NCBI GenBank assembly: GCA_016165875.1
Contig: JABBOT010000012.1
Location: 11,597,934 to 11,661,933 of the forward strand
Source of the DNA: Acanthopleura granulata
Lineage: Eukaryota > Mollusca > Polyplacophora > Chitonida > Chitonidae
Length of the DNA: 64,000 bases
Direction of reading: 5' to 3'
Translations under genes and position numbers: made by a program
Notes under the pieces: model-generated
What the model saw: only the letters and a program-made list of their open reading frames with translations
The model's database searches: none
What the model was told of the DNA's origin: nothing
Shown: positions 39,510 through 51,863 of the stretch, piece after piece
Layout of the letters: every line of letters starts with the position of its first letter
How positions within the stretch are numbered: the stretch's first letter is position 1

Positions 39510-40425
39510 GAAGTAAAATGCTAACGCATACAAATGCTTGTTTTGCTTGCATTTTTTTCATTGTAACAACTAGAATATTGATTGGTGTTTTTTCCAGAGG
39601 GAACCTTAAAATCATTGCACGTTACCTGCTTTGTCCGTTCTTCATTTCTACCATTACGATGACTTTTTGTGAGTCAGATGTTAACGAATGGTTCACACAT
39701 GGCATGGCAAAATGGTCAATTCTGCTTGGACCTGAATCGAAATTTACTCGAAATACATTCAGGTGAAACTTTCCATTAAGAATTTTAGAAACGTACTCAT
39801 ACAAAAGAGAAAGACAAAAAATGAGTTACAACAAGGGGACAGTACTCTGCCAGGTACTACTACAAGGTAAAATACAAATCCTGAATCAGGATTTAGATTC
39901 ACATCTATCGAACTAAATGTAATGGATTGGTCCCACACGATTCAAATCGAAACATAACTTTAACCATAAAGTTGCTTACAGAGAACTTATAAAAGGTATC
40001 CTCCTTTGCGGAATTCAGTGGAATTAATGAATACTGGTTGTGACGAGCCAAGGCAGAAGCAACACAAGAGAGAGCCCAGGCTCAAATTCACCTCAGGATC
40101 AAATCGCTGGTATTAATAAGAATATTGTTGCAGCCATAGAATGAACAAAAACTTCTTATATTTTATGAACTCCGCTATTTTGCATGTCAAATTGTTGTTT
40201 ACGCTCGCAAATGTGAAATTGTAAAGCGAAACGCCGCTTACTGTAAAGTAGCGATTGTACAGCACTGTCTCAATGAAGAGTACAGCCTGCCAGAAAAAAG
40301 TCCGTGTCCTTTTTTCTGTGATAGTACACGCCAGTGTTTCTGTTAGGTTTTACTTGTAAAGCAAAGCGGCATAGTTTCACAACAGGGACTGATGTCTTTT
40401 TTTTTCACTCAGCATTGAATAGACT
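39510..40425. other. Spacer between the two duplication units
   Basis: No supported gene. It carries the end of the 3' flank of GH10-A. No clear AATAAA was seen close to the GH10-A stop. Confidence 0.4.
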
Positions 40426-40429
40426 TTGG

Positions 40430-40560
40430 TCCGCCAGCATCCTGCGGATGGCTCTGCTCGATTTCCTCCCATCATAATGCTGGTCGCCGTCATATAAGTG
40501 AAATATTCTTGAGCACGACGTAAAATACCAATCATAAATGAAATAAATAAATGGGATGAG
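40430..40560 (+). repeat. SINE fragment at the start of unit 2
   Basis: It reads atttcctcccatcataatgc, gtcgccgtcatataagtgaa, atattcttgagcacgacgta and a tail with aaataaataaatg. It immediately precedes the point where similarity between the two units begins. Confidence 0.8.
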
Positions 40561-41064
40561 AACAACTATAAAGTTTTTACTAACGATATACACATACATG
40601 TAAAATGTTCAGCTGTGGAATAGGAAGTACCTATATTTTCTTTGATATCTCCTTTTAAAAATTACAAAACTTTATTGAGATAGTGGAGAATTCCCACACC
40701 ATCGAAGGCCTTCTCTGTAACATAAAAAGGTGTTTGATTTGTTTCTGGGTTATTTCAAATACATGGTGCTGGAAATGTGCGTGCTTGGTTCATCTTTACT
40801 CCATGGGAACATCGGATACAGTGAGCTTCTAGTAGCCTGTTATCAACTGAAATTACAGCTGCTTGATTTTGTTCCTTAAAAGTAACACTTTATTATTTCG
40901 TTTATAACAACAAAAACTACAAACGGAGTGCTTCGATTTTTTTCTCATTAATGTGCAATAGATCTCACCCTCCAGAACTCCGTAGACCCAGAAGTTTTGA
41001 AATGTTTGCGGGGACTTTTTTGCACCATCAGAAACGTAATATTCTATCTAAGGGTTGTATGCAT

Positions 41065-41230
41065 CTAAGGCATTTATTTATTAATTTACTTGATATGTGT
41101 TTTACACCGTATTCAAGAATATTTCACCTCTACGACGGCGACCTGCATCATGGTGGGAGGAAAGCGAGCAGGGCCAGGCGGAAACTCACGACCATCAAGT
41201 TGCTTGCGGACCTGCCCACGTACCTTGACC
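41065..41230 (-). repeat. SINE shared by both units (copy in unit 2)
   Basis: Reverse-oriented SINE matching the one at 24655-24800, at the same distance from the GH10 start. It keeps more of the body (gtggaaac-type block and ttgcttgcggacctgcccac). Confidence 0.8.
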
Positions 41231-41649
41231 TTGGAACAGTGCATTGGTGAGAGGATCTCGGATTATTTTGCTGTCTTGGCAATCACCCTCCCCTCCCCCC
41301 CAACCAAGGAAAGGAGGCCACCTACATTTAAAGTTCAACCTATAGCGCATCTCGTCATAAGAGTCTGAAACAGTGGAGATAGAGATGTGGTCCATTGATG
41401 GAAAACCTTCAGGAATGGGATGTATTTGGCAAAGCTTTGCTGGTTAAGGTCATCTGGTCTGTATACTATGTACATTGTTGATGGTGACTTTTGGGGATTT
41501 TCTAACAGCTGATCATATCAGCTGATTATCAGGCAAGGAACGAGTCAAGGCCGTCCAATGTGGTATTATCAGCAGTGCACAAGGAACAGACCCGTCAGTT
41601 CGCCTGTACGAAGACAGGAAGCCAAGACATATACAGGCAGGAAACCGAG

Positions 41650-44600
41650 ATGTTCCCGTTAGGATTTTGTCTCTCCTTGGTTGTGGCAACCGTCACTGGA
41701 CAGGAAATGTTAAAAAACCCGAGCATGGACAGCTTATCCGGCTGGGACTGCAATAGCCTACAGTGCGACCTGTCTACAGACAAACACAGCGGCAGTCATT
41801 CTATCCATGCCTACGACAGGTGAGAGCAATGATTCACGTTCAAGTCCACATAGGAATTAAAGTAGAATGAAATAAAAATGAATGTTAAGCGAGGGTGTTA
41901 CAATAGACGAGGGGTCTCTGAGAAGAAGATCTAATATTGGGCAAAAGGGTATTCCAAGGGAAAAATGAGTAATGCTAGATGAATGATGTATTACTGGGCA
42001 AAGGGTGAAATGCAGAGCCAAAAATCTAATGCTAGACGAAAGGCTAGACTTTTATCGGCCGGTCTATTACTGGACAAAGGGTTTATTACGGGGCAAATGA
42101 TTTAATACTGTACTAGGTGACGTTTAGTGAACAAACTGCCACAGGCAGGATGAAGGATTTATCATCGGGCAACTGCCCAGTACCTGGCAAATGACCTATT
42201 ACTGACCATAAGGACTTTTAAAGATTTCTAATAGCATAAGCTTTAAAATGGCGGAATATTAGTGGTGCTTCACAAGTTCGCATCCTGTCACACCTCCACT
42301 TTGTTGCAAAGGAACCATTTTCATGAAGGTCCTTCTCAGGTTGTTAACGTCTCCCCTGGGAAACACTACAACCTGGAAGCCTGGGCAAAAGTTTCTAAAG
42401 ATAACGGCAAACATCAGAAAATGACGTTGGAAGTGGAGAACCACTTCTCAGACGGTAAGTACTGGTATATAGGTTTTTGAATGATATCAGCGTTTTCGAT
42501 CTGTATCGCCGAGACTCCCACTACCCTGATATATGCGTGTTATCGCACTGAGGTAATATTTTGGTCAGGAATTGTTATATGACCACACAAGATACATAAG
42601 ATGCTGGTCGTTAAGGCTGAGATTTTGGACGCATTGATGTATTCATTTATTTATTGGAAAACCTTAACTCACCTAAAACAATCACTCCAAGCGACTTGGA
42701 ACTCATTGTTCCTTTCTATAATCCCAGTTGCCTTATAGCTGTGTTCGTAAACCAAAGTGGTTTACGGTTTACAAGCACTGTAGAGTAACAGAGAAGGGTA
42801 TGTTTGAAACAGCTGGAATCGTCTTGTTTATTTTTTCATTTTCGGTTGGTCTGTGACCGATTAACACCGAGTACTTATGAATTTTTCTTTTATACGTCGG
42901 TGGTCAGGTTTGCTCGTGTATTTTACCGAGCAAATTTATTGGTCAGGGTCTATGTTTTGTTATAGAGACCGATGTCTATAGTTGTACACAAAATGTTAGT
43001 TCTAGCAAGAACCCTATATAGAATCAAATGTAATCTTGAATGCTGTGGAATGACTTGCTATTCATTTTTACAATTTAGTGTCGCCTATTACTGCATATAA
43101 TAATAATGGACAATTTCCATCGATATTTATATATTCCGCCTTATTTTAATCTATAAGCCTACTTGGACACTAGAATTAAAGGGATGTAAACTCTCCTTTA
43201 GGAATAATGTGCTGCAATCTACACTACGTCTCTTATAGTATAAGAGTATGTAAAGTATGTAATAATTTTTCCCTAAAAGGCCATAACAGTTACACAACTG
43301 TTGTAAGCCGACATTCGCTGCGCACGTCTTCAGGTTGGATCAAGCTGTTCGGCATTTACCTTGCGCCCCCTGGTAAGTAACTACATAAATGTTTTAAGTT
43401 ATAGTTGAAGATTTAATGCAACTGCCTATGAGCTGTTTTATCCTGGGTCTCAACTAAGCCAAGTGCTATGAACTAAATCCTGTCATGTATTGTGCCTTGT
43501 GTTGTTGAATATTAGCCGCATTTCGCTGTATATTATAGGATAAATGAGTGTATCGATACAAAACCATGTGTGTCTATTTAAAAACACACATAATATGCAG
43601 TCACAAATTGCGACGCATGCGCATTTGAAATGTAATTCACTAGCAACAAGAACAACTGGATCCAGAACGAGAAAGCCGTACTTCCATAGAACTAATTGCC
43701 GCGGCTAAAAATAAAGCCGTACCTTTAAAAAGAAGAAAAAGGCGTGCCTTCATATATATCATCCTAACGGATGATTTTTCTTTTTTTTTTTTATGCAAAT
43801 GCTCACAAAGTTTGACATTATGTCCTGACACAGTGTTTTTCTCATTTGCATGAGTTAATCGTTGACCTCAGAACGCATACATTCTTCTTTGGTTTTGGAT
43901 GTTGGCAGAATCAACAATAGCGGTAAAAACAATGGCAATGTTTCTCCTGGTATTTTTCGGTTTGTTACAATTTATGGCTCCCTGTAGGAGTGAACAACGT
44001 GAAAGTGTATTTCCAAGGCCCCGATCCCGGCGCCGAGTTCCTCGCGGACGCGGCCTCAATGAAACCCCTAGCGGAAGGTTCCGAAGACTGGAAGACACAG
44101 GCTAACGCCAGGATTGACAGTTTACGTAAACGCAACGTACATGTAACGTAAGAGACTCCTCTTTGTTTGAAATTATGTACAGCATTTGTCTAAAAATCAA
44201 GAACACAATGAATTGTTTAGAACAGATGACTGTGCGTATTCCCGTCCCAAAACGGCGATAGTTGTTTGGAAGCTCAGCCCAACTGCGCAAACCTACCTCA
44301 CAGCTAATTGTATACCCGCCTCCCCTTCCCCCCACTATATCATCGACGTCCGCGACTACATAATGACAAACACGATGTTCCATCAAAGATACAGTGCTCA
44401 GTTGAGAGAATAAATGTGCTCTGAAAGGAATCAGTGAGTTTTAAAAGTCAGAATTACGTGCGTGTGCTGTAACGCAATTAATGGTTTTATGCATGGAATC
44501 AATCAAATATGTAGCCGAATTCAGTACATTTTCATACGCAAAACAGACTTCATTCCCCGCGAACTCAGTCCGTTTATATTCCCTTTACATTACACTAAAA

Positions 44601-47600
44601 GACAAAACTAGCAAAACGCTGATGGAAACCCTGAAAATAGCCATGATTGTTGGAGCGAAGGCAGGTCAACTATGTGTACGTACTATCAGTTGAGAAGGGG
44701 ATGTCCTATACAAACGAACTACAGTTATTAATATTCAGTATATTTAATTAGACACCTTTTCAGCAATACTGAGACATTTGATGAAGAAAACGTTATATGG
44801 ACTGGCAAGTTTGAATGCCTAATGCCGCTTAATCAGTCAGGGACTCCACAGTGGTTGTCCTACAAAACGCCTGTGCAGAATTTGCGTTGTTGTGATTGTC
44901 ATGCCATGAGCAGTCTAACACAATTCATAAAGGTTTGCACATTAACTGTAATATCACGTACTGTTTTTAGGAGAATATAATAATATTAGTGATGCAAAGC
45001 GGGCATTAAGTGGGAGGGGGATGCGGGAAATGCATTGGGGGTAAGGATAGACGTGCTGAATCATCGAAAATATGTTTTTAGCCGTCACTGACGTGTTTTT
45101 GTTTCAACGCTTCAAAAAACTGTATGATTAAGATTTTATCTTATCACACACGATACGTATAAAAGGACAGATGGTTTTGTCCCATGCAATTTAACAACAG
45201 CTCCGCAATGGCAAGTTATCCCTGGAAACATAGGCCCACGCCTTGACTTAAGATCACCGTGTAAATCTATTAAACAAACATAAATGACAATGCCTAATAA
45301 GTAAGCTCGAATGTATAGTGTGTAAAAGCAGAGTTCGATGGAGAAGATAATGTTTATTTTGATGGGAAACTATGAAAGTATATAATATATATCTGTAGTA
45401 TTCATGTAAATAGGATCGAGTGATGATTTCTGTGGAAAGATACAAATCATAGGAGACGAAATAATGAATTACTTTCGTTCTATGGATTCTTACAGCGCTA
45501 TGGACAGTTTTATTGACATCTAGGCCTCTAAAGCAGGATTCGACATTTTCTTGATGTTTCATTGCAAAGTATGTCATTATTTCTATACGATCAGCACCGT
45601 ACCACTAGTCACTGGTCGTGGATATTTTGATTTTACTCTTTTAGAGTATCTACTGACGCTGGGTTCGACAAAAACGGAGTCACAGTTGAGGTGAGTTTTG
45701 CTGAACGACTAAATGTTTTTTTCTTTATCAGACGATAAATGGACCGATCATATACTATATATGTATACTCTTCTGATATGATATGATTATTTACATGGTA
45801 TCATGTGTTACCTGTGTACGTCTTGACTCGATAACACTTTATGGATACATGCAGTTTAACTGGGAGACATATTACACCGATAACAACGCCCTGTTGCAGA
45901 TCGTACAAAAGAAACATCAGTTTCCCTTCGGAACCGCGGTTGTGGCACGCATTATGAACAAAAACAACGGCGGATCAGACCAAAAATACCGCCAGTTTAT
46001 CTACGACCATTTCAACTGGGCGGTTACGGAGAATGCTATGAAGTGGGATCAGATGGAGAGAACAGAGGTGTGTTGCAGGGGAATAATTATGCATTATCAA
46101 AGCATTATTTTTTTCTTCAAAATTTACAAACCTAAATTATTTCTCTTCCTGAGATTTTTAAAGTAGAAGTTGTATCTATTATTTGGTCTCTCTGAAGAAC
46201 CTATCGTCTGAGATTGCTGTGGCGAGCCATCTCATTTACTGTATACCGTGTTTTCTTTTTAACTGTTTGATATGTCATTACATTTGCAGGGTCATCCAAA
46301 TTATGACACATCCCTGAACGCTGTGAAGAAACTCAGAAGCCACGGGTAGGTCCTACTCGTTACTCGTTACTTATTTTATGATAAAAGCAATACCAAATTT
46401 AGAGATTAAAACATCGTGGTTATAATACAAGAATTAAAGAAAATGGGTGTGGTCATACTGCATGAGGTTTAAAAAATGGACCACGCGATCAAGAACAGCT
46501 AGCTGAAAATCATTAGCAACAACAGCAACAAGACAACATCTTCTGGAATCGATATTGTGGCAGCATTTTCTGATCGAGGCCTGAGGTTCATCTGTAGTGG
46601 AAGTCACATGTATTAAGCGCTTAAGCCACAAATATTATTATTATAGTTTCTTTTGGGTTATCTGTTTTGTTATGTTGTACTTTTTTGTCAGTCTCAAAGT
46701 GCGAGCTCACAATCTGATCTGGGCGGATGAACGATGGGTTCCCGCCTGGCTCAAATCCAAGTCAGCTGGTGAAGTGAAGTCGTTGGTGGACAAACACGTT
46801 AAGGAAACGGTTACCAAATTTAAGGGACTGTAAGTGATTTCTTTGTTAGCTTTTTTCTTATACACAACTGACCAACTGTGGTGCATGAAAATGATGGTTT
46901 TGAAGGTTTAAATTTTGATGCATGCAAGATACATATTTGACGGTCATTTTTCGTTCATATAAGTACATTGCTGCGGATTTATTCTTACTGCAAAGATGAA
47001 CTTCGTTTGGTTTTGATTGTTGGTTTCCTTTGCTTCGTAAAATTTCCAATCTTTAAAATCCAAATTGGTATCATACGAAATACGTGAAAGAAATATGCAT
47101 GGTATTTCCTCTCAGTGTCGAGCATTGGGACGTTAACAACGAAATGCTTCACAACAATTGGTACATCCGGAAGACTGGAGACCACGACTTCACCAAGAAA
47201 GTGTTCCGAGAAGTACATAAATACGATCCGCATGTGAAACTCTTCCTGAATGACTTCGGCGTGGTGGCCGGATCAGACGCAACAATGGTTAGCTCATATT
47301 TCTTACCTTGGATGCATAAAACCCCTATATAATATTGCGATCTTAAGGTGTAAAAGGATGAAAGCAGTTTTCCTGACATTTTAAGCATTTAGTTGTTAAA
47401 TGTGCGTATATTATTGGTTTAAATGTTACTTTGGTAACCGAACCTTTATTGTAAGCAGTACACTGAATCATGGAATTAATAATGGCCGGAAGATAATTTG
47501 GGTATCAAAACTATATTGTAAGCACTATACTGGATCATGGAATTAATAATGGCCGAAAGATAACTTGAGTCAGCAAACGCTACAGTGTAAGCACCACACT

Positions 47601-49994
47601 GAACCATGGAATTAATAATGATCAAGAGGTAGCTTTGGTAATCAAACCTTGTAGTAAGCACTTCACTGAATCATGCAATTATTAACGGGTAAAATGGAAT
47701 TACCGTGCCACATTTTATTCTTTTAAGTACACTGAGTCATGGAATTGACACATGCACCACGCCTAATGGCTATCTTCTATCAAATTGTACTCCATTACGC
47801 TTACGGTGCAAAGTTGGTGGAGCTGTATAAAGCTGCACAACTCACCCTCACCATCTTAAACTGCAATAAAATTGTATACAACGGTATCAACCATCAGTAT
47901 ATTTCAGACCTTTTCTTCATCATATCATCGCACTATGTTTTCACAGTTGCTGAACTTATTCGTACTGATAACACACAGGCATACGTGGCCCAGGGAAAGG
48001 ACTACAAGGCATCTGGTACTTATGTAGCTGGGATGGGAGCTCAGTGTCATTTCCGCAGCGTTCCTGACCTGTTTGTCGTAAAGGTAAGCTCACACACTGT
48101 CTGCATGAAATCTGCCCGTTTAGTGATCACATCATTTAATATCAAATACGTTGTTATACAGTAGAAGGTGGAGGTTGGGTTACATCTGATATTCGCTTTA
48201 TTCTTCCCACACCACATACTTCTTCCCGTTTTATTCAGAAATACGGATCTGCACTCTTCCATTCACTATACTCTGGAACTCTTTTCGAATGTGCTGTCCT
48301 GAGCATATTAAAGTTGTGCGCTTGAAAGCATGATCGCTTTAATCCTACAGTAATTCATGTCACATAGTTATTTGTGGAAAATAAAGACCATAACGTCACG
48401 ATTAACGCAAATGTACATGGAGCCACGAAAGGAAGTCAAACTTCGAACTACAATGTAGAGGCTATTTATGCGAGACTGGCTTCCAAAACTTGGCAGCTTA
48501 CAAGCGCGCAGATCAAGTCTGAAGGCAGGGACACCTAATTATGACGTGTGGCCGAATTAGAGGGTTCTGATTTACGAGTTCTTGTTCTTGATTATAAAGA
48601 GAAATGCATTTTGGAAATGCACGTGCGTCACAGCTTGTGACTCCACATAGGTACTTTTTTTCTCATGTTCTCTTTTTGTATTTTATTAACGACGGAATGA
48701 TTTGTTACATAGCTTAAAGTTTGATTTAAGCGTTCCTGTACGTTTACTCCCAGCAACGTTTGGATATCCTCTCCGAGGCGGGCCTCCCCATCTGGGTGAC
48801 CGAATTGGACATCAACGAGCCTGACGAACACAAGAGAGCAGACGCCTATGAGAACGTGCTGCGCATGTTGTTCTCGCATCCCAATGTACATGGCATCATG
48901 TTCTGGGGCTTCTGGAGTCAACATCACTGGAAGGGCGAAGCCGCTTCTCTGGTGTCCGGGCCGGAATTCAGGGTAGGTTATTCTGAGTAATGGTGAACTG
49001 TAGGGAATGATCGTGTGATGGATGTGTGCTGCATAGATCGTGCGACAGATGTGTAGTGCACGGATCGTGTGACAGATGTGTGGTGCACGGATCGTGCGAC
49101 GGATGTGTGGGTCACGGATCGTGCGACGGATGTGTGGTGCACGGATCGTGTGATGGATTTGTGCTGTATGGATCACTTGATGAATGTGTGCTGAATGGAT
49201 CGGGTGGTCTGGGAAATTTGCGTGATGCATTAAGGGAGGTTTCATATGATGTATTATTTTTGGTATGTGGTGATTGATGTGTGCTGCCCTGATACTGTTA
49301 CTTTTATGTTGTACATTTGTGCTGTGTACAACCTATAATGAACATGTACTTTGTGACCGTGATGAGGATGTGTGTATGTTCAATATGGTTCCTGCAACAG
49401 ATATGTGGGCAGTGTGATGGATGTGTGCTGCATGGATCCTGTGATGTATGTGCGCTGAATGGAATGTGTGTTGGATGTGTGCTGCAGGGATCGTGTGATG
49501 GATGTGTGCTGCAGGGATCGTGTTCTGCATGGAACGTGTGATGAATTCATGCTACGTGGATCGTGTGATAAATTGGTGCAAAATGAATCGTGTGATGAAT
49601 TCGTGCTGAACGGATCATGTGATGAATGCGTGTTGCATGAATCGCGAGATGAATGTGTTCTGCATGAATCGTTTGATAACTGCCTACCGCATGGGTCGTG
49701 TGATGGAAGCGTGCATAATGTCATGAACTGTTGCATGCACCTTCCTAGAAAGCCAACTTAAAGAAAGTACTGCTGCTTATTCTTCAGGTTAATGCCGCTG
49801 GACAAAGGTTCTTGAGGCTCATGAATCAGGACTGGAAGACGTACAACAACCATCAGCTTACCCGCGGAGGGACCTACTCCGTCCGAGCTTTCGCCGGAGA
49901 TTACGACTTCTACGTCAAGCGGAACGGACAAGTAATACAAACAGGGAACTTCAGTGTGGGCAATTCGGACTACAACTTTAACCTGCACTTGTAG
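41650..49994 (+). CDS. Secreted GH10 endo-1,4-beta-xylanase-like enzyme, copy B
   Basis: Twelve exons: 41650-41819, 42312-42454, 43280-43372, 43988-44147, 45645-45690, 45900-46067, 46290-46345, 46692-46829, 47116-47287, 47979-48083, 48754-48972, 49788-49994. The frame is open for 558 residues. Exons 1-11 equal those of copy A in length; exon 12 stops four codons earlier. It has a signal peptide (MFPLGFCLSLVVATVTG), an N-terminal carbohydrate-binding region, then GH10 with Glu334 (WDVNNE) and Glu434 (VTELD) both kept. Exons 7, 8 and 9 encode the same residues as copy A apart from the last codon of exon 9, while exon 1 differs at 7 of 35 mature positions, including Trp35 to Asn. It is therefore expected to be an active polysaccharide hydrolase with possibly altered binding. 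Its introns are short and free of the large insertion seen in copy A. Confidence 0.93.
46346..46691. other. GH10-B intron 7: empty site of the TTAA element
   Basis: The 346-base intron aligns with both ends of GH10-A intron 7 (gaggttcatctgtagtg on the left, ttcttttgggttatctg on the right). It carries a single TTAA at 46613-46616 where copy A has the 4.2-kb insert. Confidence 0.85.
47400..47740. repeat. Minisatellite of roughly 60-bp units in GH10-B intron 9
   Basis: Five or so units of the form gtaagcactacactgaatca, tggaattaataatggccgaa, agataactttggtaaccaaa. Homologous to the array at 36740-37130. Confidence 0.75.
48235..48400. repeat. Unclassified dispersed repeat, copy 3 (GH10-B intron 10)
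   Basis: It keeps the 5' and middle blocks (cagaaatacggatctgcact, gtgctgtcctgagc, tagttatttgtgg) that GH10-A has partly lost and that the ARL-B copy also has. Confidence 0.55.
48990..49720. repeat. 27-bp minisatellite in GH10-B intron 11
   Basis: About 25 units related to gtgcgacggatgtgtggtgc acggatc. The block 49040-49160 is the most regular. The long open frames on both strands here (for example Cys-Asp-Gly-Cys periodic peptides on plus and His-Thr-Ile periodic peptides on minus) come from the repeat. Confidence 0.93.
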
Positions 49995-50098
49995 GTTGAT
50001 TTTTCCCCCTTCACGGCACGCAGTTTTCTGATATGTTATACTCAAGTAAAATGTTCACATGGACAAATGATTATTTTCCTCGTACTTGTTATTGAAGT

Positions 50099-50104
50099 AA
50101 TAAA
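50099..50104 (+). terminator. Poly(A) signal for GH10-B
   Basis: AATAAA 105 bases after the GH10-B stop codon. Confidence 0.55.
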
Positions 50105-50489
50105 CGCACAGAGTTCTGACTCTTCAATGAGGAACCATTAATACCATAACCAAGGAAGTCGGGCCTTAGCTGTGCAGTCCATTGTTCATTCCTGACTGTG
50201 CGATGTAGATCTATGGGCAAACTAATAAAGTGGTAATAGTGTACTGAAAGAGAACAATGGACAGTTATGCTAAAACCCGAGTGGCCAGCGGTGATGGGAA
50301 ATGAACGCATTCAGGATAAGGGCTAACTTCAGGGGATAATCACCATTACTGCAGATTTTCAGAAACTTGAGCTGTATATGCTGATTCCTAGTGTATGGCC
50401 ATACTGAAAATCTTGACTTGGAAATCGGCAGTCATGGTACTTGTCTGATTTGGCCTCTTGCATGATATACGCTCATAATATCAGTGGGA

Positions 50490-50820
50490 GGGCTCGGGAG
50501 ATCCGGGATCAAACCCGGTTCGGGTCATACCAAATACTTCAAAAATTTTTGAAGTTTTTTGACTTCTCCCTTGACGCTTAGTACTTAGAAGTTAGAGCAA
50601 GAAAACAGGACCCGGTGTCAGTATAATGTGACAGGGTGATGTGTCATGTCTGGTGTCGCGATGCTCCTGTGGCGGCGGCACTTCGGCGGCATGGACTCCC
50701 CCGGCCAAAAGAAGACACAGTATATATACATTCTAAGGACTACTCGTCGTCATATGACTGAAAAATTGTTCAGTACGACGTTAAACCCCAAACATACATC
50801 CATTCATCCATAAATATAAA
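50490..50820 (+). repeat. SINE, second family
   Basis: It contains gggatcaaacccggttcggg (a tRNA B-box-like motif), gtgtcagtataatgtgacag, gtgtcatgtctggtgtcgcg, gtcgtcatatgactgaaaa and the end cagtacgacgttaaacccc. It shares the order of blocks with 21664-21990. Confidence 0.7.
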
Positions 50821-51210
50821 CATAATATCAGTGGGTATAACCCATCATGGTTTTCGCTGGTGTCCGCTGATACATACAGCGCCATCCTTCGTTAAACCAG
50901 CCTGGTAACCCAGTCATCAGAGTCAGTCAAAAGGCCGAAATGGCCCTGAGTCGAGGAAAATCCATACATAAACTAATTGATGGTTCGCATCATGTGATCC
51001 AGTTTAAAGCTTAGTCTACATGACTGACTCCATGTGTGTGCTCGACAAGAGTACTATAAAGGAGATCAAAAAAGAAATCTGAACAGTGGTAAATTATTAA
51101 GCTTTTTTTTTTACTATATAAAATAGGCATATGCGCACAGTGCCGAAGGGGCAGTGGAAAATACCTGTGCTTAAATGTGCTAACAATGACTCGATGGACT
51201 CGAAGGTATT

Positions 51211-51774
51211 GACAAACACTTTTTGACTGCCTCAGACTGGATATATTGAGGACAGCACAGGAAGCACAGGTTTGTTTAAGGTAGGCTTATGAAAAACAAG
51301 GGGCTGTGATCGTACACGTAATCACACCCCTACAGAGTAGATCAAACCATACAGAACTCAAGAAACACCCAAGGCCATCCTCAAGATGTTGGCACACCTT
51401 CATACTTACAAGAGAGGTAGACTAGTCAGCATGACTTGAACTCAAAGTAGCCGCATTGGTGAGAGGCTGCTGAGTTCTGCTGCGCCTGCACGATAAGCGC
51501 CGGTCTCGTCAATAATAAAAAATAACATGTGTTGATAATATACCATAGTATTAATGGAGATGTGGACAAGACGGCTGATGAGATTGCTATCCATGACGGC
51601 GCCTTGTAGTGTATGGACCCGGCAAGCCCAACGGCAGGACACTGACGCCATTGTATTGAGGCCAAATGTTCCTTCCCGAGATCCTTATATATGACCTCAT
51701 ATATTGACAGCCATCACGTCATCTGGTGATCCTCTTCATGTTATATTTTGATTACATCACAGTCACAACTGACC
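51211..51774. repeat. 564-bp duplicated segment, copy 1
   Basis: Matches 56637-57199 over its whole length, from gacaaacacttttt to cacagtcacaactgacc. It includes a minus-oriented tRNA-like stretch (gaactcaaagtagccgcatt on the plus strand) and a conserved gctgtgatcg...aatcacac hairpin. It ends about 90 bases before the ATG of the seven-exon gene. Confidence 0.85.
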
Positions 51775-51863
51775 TGTATTGTTACGTCATGTGGTGACGT
51801 CACAGTCTTTGACAAGGTCTTGATGCATAGAAACCATTTATGTGAACCTCGTGATCGGGAAAG

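Larger units (their letters stand above)
23700..39510 (+). repeat. Tandem duplication unit 1 (contains GH10-A)
   Basis: Similarity to unit 2 can be followed from about 23705 (gatatacatataaaatgttcagc, matched near 40585), through the 5' flank including a shared SINE, all 12 exons and most introns, to the 3' flank (tgttatactgaagtaaaatg near 39500, matched near 50035). The unit is longer than its partner mainly because of insertions in introns 4, 7, 9 and 10 and a 460-bp segment at 23750-24200. Confidence 0.85.
40580..50065 (+). repeat. Tandem duplication unit 2 (contains GH10-B)
   Basis: The second copy of the GH10 segment, in direct orientation, about 9.5 kb long. It matches unit 1 in its 5' flank, exons, most introns and the first bases past the stop codon. 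Confidence 0.85.

Noticed and set aside
48628..49761. Long plus and minus open frames with Cys-Asp-Gly-Cys or His-Thr-Ile periodic peptides
   Set aside because: They lie in the 27-bp minisatellite of GH10-B intron 11. They owe their openness to a period divisible by three, and strong splice sites skip them.
25245..49994. Bacterial contamination or recent horizontal transfer of the GH10 genes
   Set aside because: Both copies have eleven spliceosomal introns, animal-type signal peptides and eukaryotic SINEs in their introns. Any transfer would have to be ancient.
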